DNA of 38,494 bases from Treponema sp. (lineage in GTDB: Bacteria; Spirochaetota; Spirochaetia; Treponematales; Treponemataceae). Each line of letters opens with the position of its first letter. Position 1 is the first letter of the stretch. Shown here piece by piece: positions 31,701 to 38,494 of this stretch. The stretch spans positions 1 through 38,494 of the forward strand of contig JAEDDW010000013.1 in assembly GCA_016293645.1 (NCBI GenBank). Reading direction: 5' to 3'. A model generated the notes under the pieces. It worked only from the letters and a program-made list of their open reading frames with translations. It was not told where the DNA came from and ran no database searches. The translations under genes were made by a program, and so were the position numbers.

Positions 31701-32908
31701 GTGATTATGTGATCCGCGGCGACAGGCCTGTTCTTGTCTACAAGAAATGTGACGCTCTGTTTTTCATCTCTGTTCTTCTTTTGTGGGGACTAGGAATTTT
31801 CACGATTCTTATCTGCACTCAGGGAGTAGGTGAAAGATTCTTTCATGACAGATATTATTTTTTGTGGAGACAGCTTGCTTATTCTGTTGTTGGAGCTGCG
31901 GGACTTGTTTTCTTTGCCGTTTTCCCGGTTAAGATGATAAGAAAAATCACTTTCTATTTTGCCATTGCTTCGGTTTTCCTTTGTCTTCTTGCTCTTCTTC
32001 CTGGTATCGGAAGTTCGAGAAATGGTGCTCCAAGATGGATATCGATTCCACATGTGATCACATTCCAGCCTTCGGAACTCATTAAATTCACAATGGTGCT
32101 CTATCTTTCCAATCTGTTTGACAAGCACTTTCAGGAATACGAGGAGAACAACAGGGAGTTCATGTATCCTGCCATTGCTCTTGTGATTCTTTCAGGTTCT
32201 GTGTTCATCCAGAGGGATCTTTCAACAAGCGTAATGATCTTTGGTATTGGTGTTGCCATGTTCATTGTTTCGGGTTCTCCATTGCGGGCATTCATTCCTT
32301 TGATCACACTCATAATTCCTATAGCAGTTCTCATGACCCTTACGCACAGGTACAGGCTTCTAAGAATCCTTTCATTCCTGAAGCCAAGTGACTATACTTC
32401 AACTTCCGGTTATCAGGCTCTTGCTTCTGAGCGTGCCATCAGTGCCGGTGGCATCTGGGGTGTTGGAACCGGCAGCGGACTTGAGAAACTTTCATCGATT
32501 CCGGAAATCCAGACTGACTACATTTTTGCCGGATGGGCAACAGCCATGGGACTTGTCGGTGTTATTGCCTATTTCCTGCTTCTGGGAATTTTTCTTTTCC
32601 GTGGACTGGTGATTTCCTTCAACTGTCCCAACAAATTTGCTTCTTTTGCATCTTTTGGATGCGTATTTACCATAGCAACACAGTCGGTTGTAAACTGTGC
32701 TGTTGTCTGCGGCGCAGCCCCTACGACAGGAATTCCGCTTCCGTTTTTCTCGAGCGGAGGCTCTTCCCTGATAGTGACGCTGTGCATGTGCGGCTTTGTG
32801 ATTAACGCTTCACATTGCGATGCCGATAATGATTATGGCGGAGATCGAAATAAAAAAAGAAATATAGAAGAAAAAGAAAGTTTTGGAGAGACGGTGGTTG
32901 AGTTATGA
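31697..32908 (+). CDS. ftsW: Septal peptidoglycan glycosyltransferase FtsW
   Basis: A 403-residue SEDS-family protein with about ten membrane segments that polymerises glycan strands at the septum with a class B PBP. The family motifs are PRWISIPHVITFQPSELIKF (about 115-134), TDYIFAGWATAMGLVGV (about 274-290) and the late PTTGIPLPFFSSGGSSL (about 341-357). The start codon is GTG at 31697, overlapping the murF TGA. No penicillin-binding partner gene lies next to it in this cluster. It overlaps ftsQ by four bases. Confidence 0.95.
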   Translation: MSDYVIRGDRPVLVYKKCDALFFISVLLLWGLGIFTILICTQGVGERFFHDRYYFLWRQLAYSVVGAAGLVFFAVFPVKMIRKITFYFAIASVFLCLLALLPGIGSSRNGAPRWISIPHVITFQPSELIKFTMVLYLSNLFDKHFQEYEENNREFMYPAIALVILSGSVFIQRDLSTSVMIFGIGVAMFIVSGSPLRAFIPLITLIIPIAVLMTLTHRYRLLRILSFLKPSDYTSTSGYQALASERAISAGGIWGVGTGSGLEKLSSIPEIQTDYIFAGWATAMGLVGVIAYFLLLGIFLFRGLVISFNCPNKFASFASFGCVFTIATQSVVNCAVVCGAAPTTGIPLPFFSSGGSSLIVTLCMCGFVINASHCDADNDYGGDRNKKRNIEEKESFGETVVEL

Positions 32909-33750
32909 GCGAGCTTGCAGTTACAGATTTTGATGATTTTTTTATCTCTTTTGAAAACAGGAACACTGTGGAGTCTACTGCTGAAAATACAGGAAAGGAT
33001 AAGAAACTTGTTGCACTCAAGGCGATAGTAATCATTCTTGGTGCCTTTCTGGTTATCGAGGCTCTTTTGTACAGTTTTGTTCTTCCTTTGTTTTCAACTC
33101 CAGAAATCACATATTCCGGATTGAATCACCTTACAAAAAACGAGCTTAATGAAAAACTTTCTGAACTTGATGTCTCAACATGGGGCGCATTCAGTACGGA
33201 AAAGGCTGTTTCACTGATCAGCACTATTTCATGCGTTGAGACTGTTTCTGTCGACAAGCATTTTCCGAACAGAATTTCCATCAATGTAAAGGAAAGAAAT
33301 CCTGTCGCAAAATCCATTATCTGCAAGGATGGAAAGTCAAAGTCTATTCAAATTGATGAAAATGGTATATTATTCAGTCTTGATTCTGCATCCGTTGCGA
33401 CCGACTATTCTGTTCCGCTTATCTCTGGACTTCCAGTAGACAATCTTCAGGAGGGCATGCGTCTTCCAGCAAAATATCGGGTTCTCATGGATCAGATCTC
33501 TGACATCAGAAAGCTTCCTCATAAATATTTTGCTGCAATTTCTGAAATTCAGGTTGTTCCAAAAGAGTATGGTAACTATGAACTTGCCCTTTATCCTTCA
33601 CAGGCAAAGGTTAAGGTTCTTACAGACCGCAACCTTAACGAGGATGCCCTTCAGTACATGATGGTTGTTCTTGATGTCGTAAATTCAATTGAACCGGATG
33701 TTTCGGAAATTGACCTCCGCTATGGTGCAGTTTCCTACAGACGCCGTTAG
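32905..33750 (+). CDS. ftsQ: FtsQ/DivIB-type division protein
   Basis: 281 residues: an acidic cytoplasmic tail (1-33), one transmembrane helix (about 38-62), a POTRA domain (about 66-135, with SISCVETVSVDKHFPNRISINVKERNPVA) and a beta-rich FtsQ/DivIB domain (about 140-280). It would connect FtsL to the early division proteins in the periplasm. The position between ftsW and ftsA is the classical one. Confidence 0.9.
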   Translation: MSELAVTDFDDFFISFENRNTVESTAENTGKDKKLVALKAIVIILGAFLVIEALLYSFVLPLFSTPEITYSGLNHLTKNELNEKLSELDVSTWGAFSTEKAVSLISTISCVETVSVDKHFPNRISINVKERNPVAKSIICKDGKSKSIQIDENGILFSLDSASVATDYSVPLISGLPVDNLQEGMRLPAKYRVLMDQISDIRKLPHKYFAAISEIQVVPKEYGNYELALYPSQAKVKVLTDRNLNEDALQYMMVVLDVVNSIEPDVSEIDLRYGAVSYRRR

Positions 33751-33761
33751 AGAGGAATGAT

Positions 33762-35006
33762 TTGAGCCGCCGAATTGTTGGTCTTGATATTGGAACTTGT
33801 TTTATCAGGACAGTAATTGCTGAAATAGATTCTGAAGGTAACATTGAAGTTATCGGTCTTTCAAAGAAGCCGTCGCAGGGTGTTCGCAATGGTGTGATCG
33901 TAAACATTGATGCGACAAAAGAAGCCGTAAAGCAATCTATCGAAGAAGCGGAACAGATGGCGGGTGTTGAAGTTGTTGAACTTAACACATCTCTTGGCGG
34001 ATCCCAGGTTTCAAGCATGAAGTCCAACGGAATTGTTGGAGTGGATCCAAAGGGCCTTTCGACCCGTGAAATGGAAATCAAATATGAGACAAAGGACAGG
34101 GCCTTGAAATCGGCAAAGTCCATGCTCATTCCATATGATGAAGTTCTTCTTCACATAATTCCCCAGGAATATATAGTAGATGGTCAGGAATATCCGGATC
34201 CGATCGGAATCAGCGGTGTACGTCTTGAGGTAAAGACACTTCTTGTAAAGGTTTCAAAATCGGCTTCAGGAAATATTGCTGAATGTATTTTCCGTGCAGG
34301 CTATGAACTCAGAAACATCACTTTGAAAACTCTTGCTGCGGCGACAGCGACAATTCATAAAGACGAGATGGCGCTTGGTTCAATCCTCATCGATCTTGGT
34401 GGCGGTTCAACTGATGTCATTGTCATCAATAAAGGTGCTCCTGTGTTCACTGCGTCGATTCCTTCTGGAGGAAACAGGGTTACAAACGATATTGCCACGG
34501 TCATGGGAGTTCCTTTTTCAATCGCGGAAAAACTCAAGCTTGATTACGGTTCATGTTGGCTTGAGCCGGAAGAGGAAAACGATGAGGTCATCATCCCGGG
34601 TGTTGGCGGTATGGCACCTCAGCTTTCCAATAAAAAAATCCTTGCGGAAATCATTTCTGCCCGTGTCGAGGAGATCATGCTGGCCGTCAGAAAGGAAGTT
34701 GTCCGTCATTCAGGACTTACAAAGCTCAGCGGAACGATTGTCCTTACCGGTGGCGGTGCGAATATGCCCGGTATCGTTACTCTTGTTCAGGCAGTGTGGA
34801 ATTCTTCTTCAGTCGGAATCGGAACAAGCGCTGATTTTGGCGGAGCGGATACAAGTTACCGCAATGCTGATTTTGCTACGGCTATTGGTCTTGTCCTTTG
34901 CAACAAGGATGAGGATTCCAAAAGTTCACTGAAGAAAACAGCAAGAAAACAGACTTCGGAACCTAAAAAGAGTTTCCTGAAGAATTTACTAAATAAATTA
35001 AATTAG
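33762..35006 (+). CDS. ftsA: Cell division protein FtsA
   Basis: A 414-residue actin-like ATPase that ties FtsZ to the membrane. Phosphate-1 motif GLDIGTCFIRTVIAE (7-21), phosphate-2 motif IDLGGGSTDVIV (210-221), adenosine motif VLTGGGANMPGI (about 326-337). The FtsA-specific 1C domain lies at about 80-160. The basic C-terminus ends in KKSFLKNLLNKLN, an amphipathic helix for membrane binding. The start codon is TTG at 33762 after AGAGGA (33751-33756). Confidence 0.94.
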   Translation: MSRRIVGLDIGTCFIRTVIAEIDSEGNIEVIGLSKKPSQGVRNGVIVNIDATKEAVKQSIEEAEQMAGVEVVELNTSLGGSQVSSMKSNGIVGVDPKGLSTREMEIKYETKDRALKSAKSMLIPYDEVLLHIIPQEYIVDGQEYPDPIGISGVRLEVKTLLVKVSKSASGNIAECIFRAGYELRNITLKTLAAATATIHKDEMALGSILIDLGGGSTDVIVINKGAPVFTASIPSGGNRVTNDIATVMGVPFSIAEKLKLDYGSCWLEPEEENDEVIIPGVGGMAPQLSNKKILAEIISARVEEIMLAVRKEVVRHSGLTKLSGTIVLTGGGANMPGIVTLVQAVWNSSSVGIGTSADFGGADTSYRNADFATAIGLVLCNKDEDSKSSLKKTARKQTSEPKKSFLKNLLNKLN

Positions 35007-35060
35007 TTACAATGTAAAGCGTTGAAAATTTCTGGTTGCGTTTTTTCGGAAGGGGGATAT

Positions 35061-35077
35061 TCTGAAGAAACTTCAGA
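35061..35077 (+). promoter_or_regulatory. Short hairpin in the ftsZ leader
   Basis: A perfect 7-bp stem (35061-35067 with 35071-35077) with an AAA loop lies in the 99-bp ftsA-ftsZ gap, just before the strong ribosome site GGGAGG at 35095-35100. No T-run follows. A translational or processing role is possible. Confidence 0.4.
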
Positions 35078-35105
35078 CAGCCGGAAGTTGGGTCGGGAGG
35101 AAAAA

Positions 35106-36686
35106 ATGCTTGAATTTACAAATGTACAGGACTCGGTGTCTTCGCAGGAAAATGCTGCATCTAATGGTCTGCTTGCATCAGCACAGACAATGACATCTCA
35201 GGGGATTGCAGGCAATGTTGCTGCGGGTTCTGTAAAAGACGAACTTAATTTTGATGATGAACTCAATACAATAAATCCAACAAAAATCAAGATCATCGGT
35301 TGTGGTGGCGGCGGATCAAGTGCCGTTCAGAGAATGATCGATGACGGTGTAAGCGGAGTTGAATTCATCGTCCTCAATACAGACAAGCAGGCTCTTTTCA
35401 AGTCAAAAGCAAAATATCGTGTTCCTATCGGACAGAAGATCACTGGTGGACTTGGTGCAGGCGGAAACCCGAAAGTCGGTGAAGAAGCTGCAAAGGAAGA
35501 CACTGAAAGACTTAAGCTCATAATCAAGGATGCCAACATGGTTGTGATCACAGCCGGAATGGGAGGTGGAACCGGTACCGGTAGTGCTCCTGTTGTTGCC
35601 CAGCTTGCCCATGAAGCCGGAATCCTTACAATCGCAGTAGTTACAACTCCTTTTGAATTTGAAGGTAATGTGCGCATGACAAATGCCATGGACGGACTTG
35701 CAAAGCTTCGCAGCAATGTCGACAGCCTTATCGTCCTTCCAAACGACAAGATCTTCAAGGCAATGAAACCTGCAGGAGACAGGAGACTTACATTCCGTGA
35801 GCAGTTTGTTCTCGCAGACAATCTTCTATGCGCCGGTGTAAAGGGTGTTACTGAAATCATCACAAAACCAGGTGAAATCAACGTTGACTTTGCCGATGTC
35901 TGCGCAATCATGCGTGGTTCCGGAGAATCAATTCTCGGTGTTGGAAAAGGCAAAGGCGAAAATAGAATCAATGAGGCTGTTGAGGGTGCCATCTTCAATC
36001 CTCTCCTTGAAAACCGTCAGATTGACGGAGCAAAGAAAATCCTCATCAATATCACTACGAATGGAAACATTTCTCTTGAAGAAACACAGGAGATCACCGA
36101 CCTTATCCGTCATTCTGCAGACAGAAACGCAAATATCATCCTTGGCCTTGCAACAAACGAAAACATGGAAGACGATGACCTTGCCGTCACGGTAATTGCC
36201 ACAGAATTCGATGCATCTGACAATGACTTTGTTACAGAAGCTGAAATCAAAGAGAAAGAAGACAAGGATGACACTGTTGTTTCCATGGAAGACTTCAACA
36301 ATATCATCAAGGGTGGCCTTGCTCCGGAAGCTCCTGTGGAAAAAGCAAGTGAATTCAGGGCTCCAGAGCCAAGATACAGCACAGTGGGCAAGAATTCCAT
36401 GTACGATGTCATCGGAAGCTTTGAGACTGTAAAAACCGTTGAGACACCGAAAGCAGAAACTACTTCTTCTCCTTCAGTATTTGACGGCAATGTGGACGAA
36501 ACTCCTGCTGCTCCTGTTTCATCTGGTGCAGGAATGGGAATTTCATCTTCATACAGGGAAGAACCTTATGTTGGTAAGGAACCACCAAAGAATATCAGAT
36601 TCGATGATCCTGATGTGCCTCCTTACTGGAAAAACAAGGCAAAACTCCAGCATCTGAACCGTTCAATCGATCTTACTTCGGAATAA
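35106..36686 (+). CDS. ftsZ: Cell division protein FtsZ with N-terminal extension
   Basis: 526 residues. The tubulin-like GTPase starts near residue 60 (KIKIIGCGGGGSSAVQRMI), and the GTP loop GGGTGTGSAP is at 153-162. The T7/co-catalytic segment follows near 265. A long acidic linker (about 375-500) ends in the C-terminal peptide DDPDVPPYWKNKAKL (about 499-513), which binds FtsA and other partners. About 58 residues, Ser/Ala/Gly-rich, precede the GTPase, more than in most bacteria. ATG 35106 is chosen because of GGGAGG five bases upstream; the longer frame from 35022 starts in the leader. Confidence 0.95.
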   Translation: MLEFTNVQDSVSSQENAASNGLLASAQTMTSQGIAGNVAAGSVKDELNFDDELNTINPTKIKIIGCGGGGSSAVQRMIDDGVSGVEFIVLNTDKQALFKSKAKYRVPIGQKITGGLGAGGNPKVGEEAAKEDTERLKLIIKDANMVVITAGMGGGTGTGSAPVVAQLAHEAGILTIAVVTTPFEFEGNVRMTNAMDGLAKLRSNVDSLIVLPNDKIFKAMKPAGDRRLTFREQFVLADNLLCAGVKGVTEIITKPGEINVDFADVCAIMRGSGESILGVGKGKGENRINEAVEGAIFNPLLENRQIDGAKKILINITTNGNISLEETQEITDLIRHSADRNANIILGLATNENMEDDDLAVTVIATEFDASDNDFVTEAEIKEKEDKDDTVVSMEDFNNIIKGGLAPEAPVEKASEFRAPEPRYSTVGKNSMYDVIGSFETVKTVETPKAETTSSPSVFDGNVDETPAAPVSSGAGMGISSSYREEPYVGKEPPKNIRFDDPDVPPYWKNKAKLQHLNRSIDLTSE

Positions 36687-36697
36687 ACTGGGATAAA

Positions 36698-37597
36698 GTG
36701 GAATCGGAAAACCTTTTACGGGAATTCTACAATGAGATCATCTTTGTGGAAAATCATTCCCCGATTACGGCAGAGACCTATCTGTTCTCAGTCAAGGAAT
36801 TCGTTTCATATCTGGAAGGTGAGTCCATTCCCCTTGAGTCGGCGGATTCCCAGACCGTGCTTTACTATTCAGCATGGAGAAAGACCAAAGGCTTGAGCGA
36901 GCTGACTGTCGCAAAGGATTTTACGGCTTTAAGGGAATTTGGAAGTCTTCTGGTCAGAAAAGGGGTCTGGCAGAAAAACCATGTGGAAGACCTGGAGCGG
37001 CCGAAAGTTTCAAGGGCTTTGCCTAAAGTTCTTGAGGTGGAACAGGTTGATTCACTTCTTTCGGCCATCGATGTATCCAGTCCTCTAGGTGTAAGGGACA
37101 GGGCTCTCTATGAGGTGATATACAGCTGCGGGCTTCGAATAAGCGAGGCATCTGGACTTTTGATCTCAAACATTCATTTTGAGGAGAAGGTTCTTATGGT
37201 ACGCGGAAAAGGTGAAAAGGAACGTATCATTCCTTTTGGAGGGGATGCGGAACTCTGGCTGAAAAAATGGATTTTCGAGGAACGGCCTAAAATCGTCGGG
37301 CAGAAAATAATCGATGAGGTTTTCGTCAATTCCCGCGGTGAGGTTCTTTCCCGTAAAGGAATTTGGAAGAACTTCAAAGCTCTGGGGGTAAAAAGCGGAG
37401 TTGATGCCAAGGTTCATACCTTGAGGCATTCTTTTGCAACCCATCTGCTGGCCGGTGGTGCCGATCTGCGTTCCGTTCAGGAACTGCTTGGGCATTCGGA
37501 CCTTTCTACGACCCAGATTTATACCCATGTTGATGACGGTCAGCTCAGGGATTATCACAGGGATTATTTCCCTGGACATGAAAGCAAGGAAAACTAA
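36698..37597 (+). CDS. Xer-type tyrosine recombinase
   Basis: 299 residues. It has an N-terminal SAM-like core-binding domain (1-100) and a catalytic domain with the full set R147 (YSCGLRISEAS), K172, H240 and R243 (HTLRHSFATHLL), H266 (LLGHSDLSTTQ) and the nucleophile Y275 (IYTHV). Length and motifs fit the chromosomal XerC/XerD type that resolves chromosome dimers at dif, rather than a phage integrase. Which of the two it is cannot be told. The start is GTG at 36698, 11 bp after ftsZ, so it is probably co-transcribed with division genes. Confidence 0.92.
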   Translation: MESENLLREFYNEIIFVENHSPITAETYLFSVKEFVSYLEGESIPLESADSQTVLYYSAWRKTKGLSELTVAKDFTALREFGSLLVRKGVWQKNHVEDLERPKVSRALPKVLEVEQVDSLLSAIDVSSPLGVRDRALYEVIYSCGLRISEASGLLISNIHFEEKVLMVRGKGEKERIIPFGGDAELWLKKWIFEERPKIVGQKIIDEVFVNSRGEVLSRKGIWKNFKALGVKSGVDAKVHTLRHSFATHLLAGGADLRSVQELLGHSDLSTTQIYTHVDDGQLRDYHRDYFPGHESKEN

Positions 37598-37636
37598 AAC
37601 CGCACTGGCGGACTTTTATAAGGACAGGAGTTCAGT

Positions 37637-38392
37637 ATGAAAAAATCATTCCGTAATGCAATGCTTTGTGTTGCCGTATTTTCAGTTTCTTTCGCAGTTC
37701 TTTCTTGCACTCCATCGTACAACACCGTGAAAAGAATGCAGAAAATCGAGGAAGGAGTGCATAATCCTACGACAAAGGAAGAACTGCAGGAAGCCATCAA
37801 GAAATTTGATGCCCGCGCCCTTGACCTTGCTACTACAGAAGCTCAGGTAGGCATCTGGTATAAAATTCTCGGTACCCGTTACCTTGATCAGCAGCTTTAC
37901 GGAAAGGCCTTTGAATGCTTCCAGAAAGCCCTTACATACTATCCTGACAATGCCAATCTCTATTATTACGTTGCGGTCTGCGCGGGTTACCTTGCTAATT
38001 CTTCAATGGATTTTGAAGCCCAGGGACCTTCGTCAAGCAGCATGGAAAAAAGACAGAATTATCTTCGTCTTGCGGAAACAGCCTACATCCGTGCGCTGGG
38101 AATCAATCCCAAATATTACCGTGCCATGTACGGACTTGGTGTTCTCTATGTTTTTGTTCTTGATGAAAGCGAAAAAGCAATTCCGCATCTTGAGAAATTC
38201 CTTTCAGTACAGGTCAAGGACACCAATGCCATGTTTGTCCTCGCTCGTGCTTACTACATGAACTATGAGTTCGATAAGGCCGTTGCCCTGTATGACAGGA
38301 TCATTGAGCTTAAGCCTAATGCCGAGAAAGTCAATGAGGCTGAGGCTAACAAGAAAACTGTCCTCGACGCAAAATTCAGCCAGGGAAAATAA
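37637..38392 (+). CDS. TPR-containing lipoprotein
   Basis: 251 residues with a lipoprotein signal peptide (1-23) and a lipobox-like FAVLSC, placing the acylated cysteine at C24. The mature part has at least three tetratricopeptide-like helix pairs: about 71-106 (LYGKAFECFQKALTYYPDN), about 142-180 (AETAYIRALGINPKYYRAMYGLG) and about 195-228 (ARAYYMNYEFDKAVALYDRI). Such proteins usually act as periplasmic or outer-membrane scaffolds; the partner is unknown. The ATG follows AGGAG (37626-37630), 39 bp after the recombinase gene. Confidence 0.85.
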   Translation: MKKSFRNAMLCVAVFSVSFAVLSCTPSYNTVKRMQKIEEGVHNPTTKEELQEAIKKFDARALDLATTEAQVGIWYKILGTRYLDQQLYGKAFECFQKALTYYPDNANLYYYVAVCAGYLANSSMDFEAQGPSSSSMEKRQNYLRLAETAYIRALGINPKYYRAMYGLGVLYVFVLDESEKAIPHLEKFLSVQVKDTNAMFVLARAYYMNYEFDKAVALYDRIIELKPNAEKVNEAEANKKTVLDAKFSQGK

Positions 38393-38494
38393 AGAAAGTT
38401 GAAATTCTTATAACATTTTATTTATATAAAAACTCCGATAGGGGCTGTCCAATAAGTATTCATGCCAGGGTCATTGCATATGGCGGCGGAGCTT
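38393..38494. other. AT-rich tail, possibly adjoining an insertion sequence end
   Basis: No gene is seen here. After an AT-rich stretch, GGGGCTGTCCAATAAGT (38442-38458) looks like the terminal inverted repeat of some insertion sequences, but neither a transposase nor the partner repeat is inside the window. The TPR gene has no clear terminator here. Confidence 0.25.

Noticed and set aside
36698..37597. Tyrosine recombinase as a mobile-element integrase
   Set aside because: Its length, its motifs and its place in the division cluster fit a chromosomal Xer protein. No attachment sites or phage genes were seen.

Overview
The window is a chromosomal segment of a spirochaete, almost certainly a host-associated Treponema. 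The inference rests on gene content and order: a bacterial V-type (A/V) ATP synthase operon in place of an F-type one, the chemotaxis operon cheA - cheW/cheR-like fusion - cheX - cheY, a pruned division cluster mraZ-rsmH-ftsL-murF-ftsW-ftsQ-ftsA-ftsZ, and the TIGR03545/TIGR03546 protein pair. Species cannot be named from the sequence alone.

Layout. 1-600: a terminator from an upstream gene, then a gene-free array of REP-like and 38-bp tandem repeats. 620-1045: secG with its own promoter. 1046-1260: a structured non-coding leader. 1261-10926: an apparent operon of a PTS EIIA (ptsN-like), the V-ATP synthase genes H-C-I-K-F-E-A-B-D and a UspA-like protein. Expanded REP-like repeats and two strong hairpins surround the c-ring gene atpK. 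11030-11707: an OmpR-type response regulator whose phospho-acceptor Asp is Glu. 11738-12976 (minus): an outer-membrane barrel-like protein. 13206-18059: the chemotaxis operon, closed by a terminator. 18194-19527: a MarR regulator divergent from a multi-pass membrane protein. 19674-20318: a DNA-binding domain fused to EIIA. 20382-21533 (minus): a secreted transglutaminase-like protein. 21565-23239: a pseudouridine synthase convergent with a Gfo/Idh/MocA oxidoreductase. 23436-26177: the TIGR03546/TIGR03545 pair. 26262-28330: yebC, ruvC, and an unknown minus-strand gene with a nuclease-fold-like motif. 28401-36686: the division and cell wall cluster behind a promoter with a four-copy MraZ operator. 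36698-38392: a tyrosine recombinase and a TPR lipoprotein. The last 100 bases hold no gene and may touch the end of an insertion sequence.

How the genes work together. The V-ATP synthase couples ion flux to ATP. The EIIA in front of it and the Usp-like gene behind it suggest that it is tied to metabolic or stress signalling (inference). The che operon drives the flagellar switch through CheA-CheY, with CheX as phosphatase and a CheR-like domain welded to CheW. The dcw cluster supplies MurF, FtsW and the FtsQ-L-A-Z division proteins under MraZ control.

Most notable signals: the D51E response regulator; a recurring promoter layout in which a -10 box lies 6-9 nt before an ATG that lacks a Shine-Dalgarno site (probable leaderless mRNAs for up to six genes, including cheA); nested 11-bp and 13-bp repeat expansions inside the V-ATPase operon; and paired hairpins around atpK. 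No tRNA, rRNA, CRISPR array or complete mobile element was recognised.
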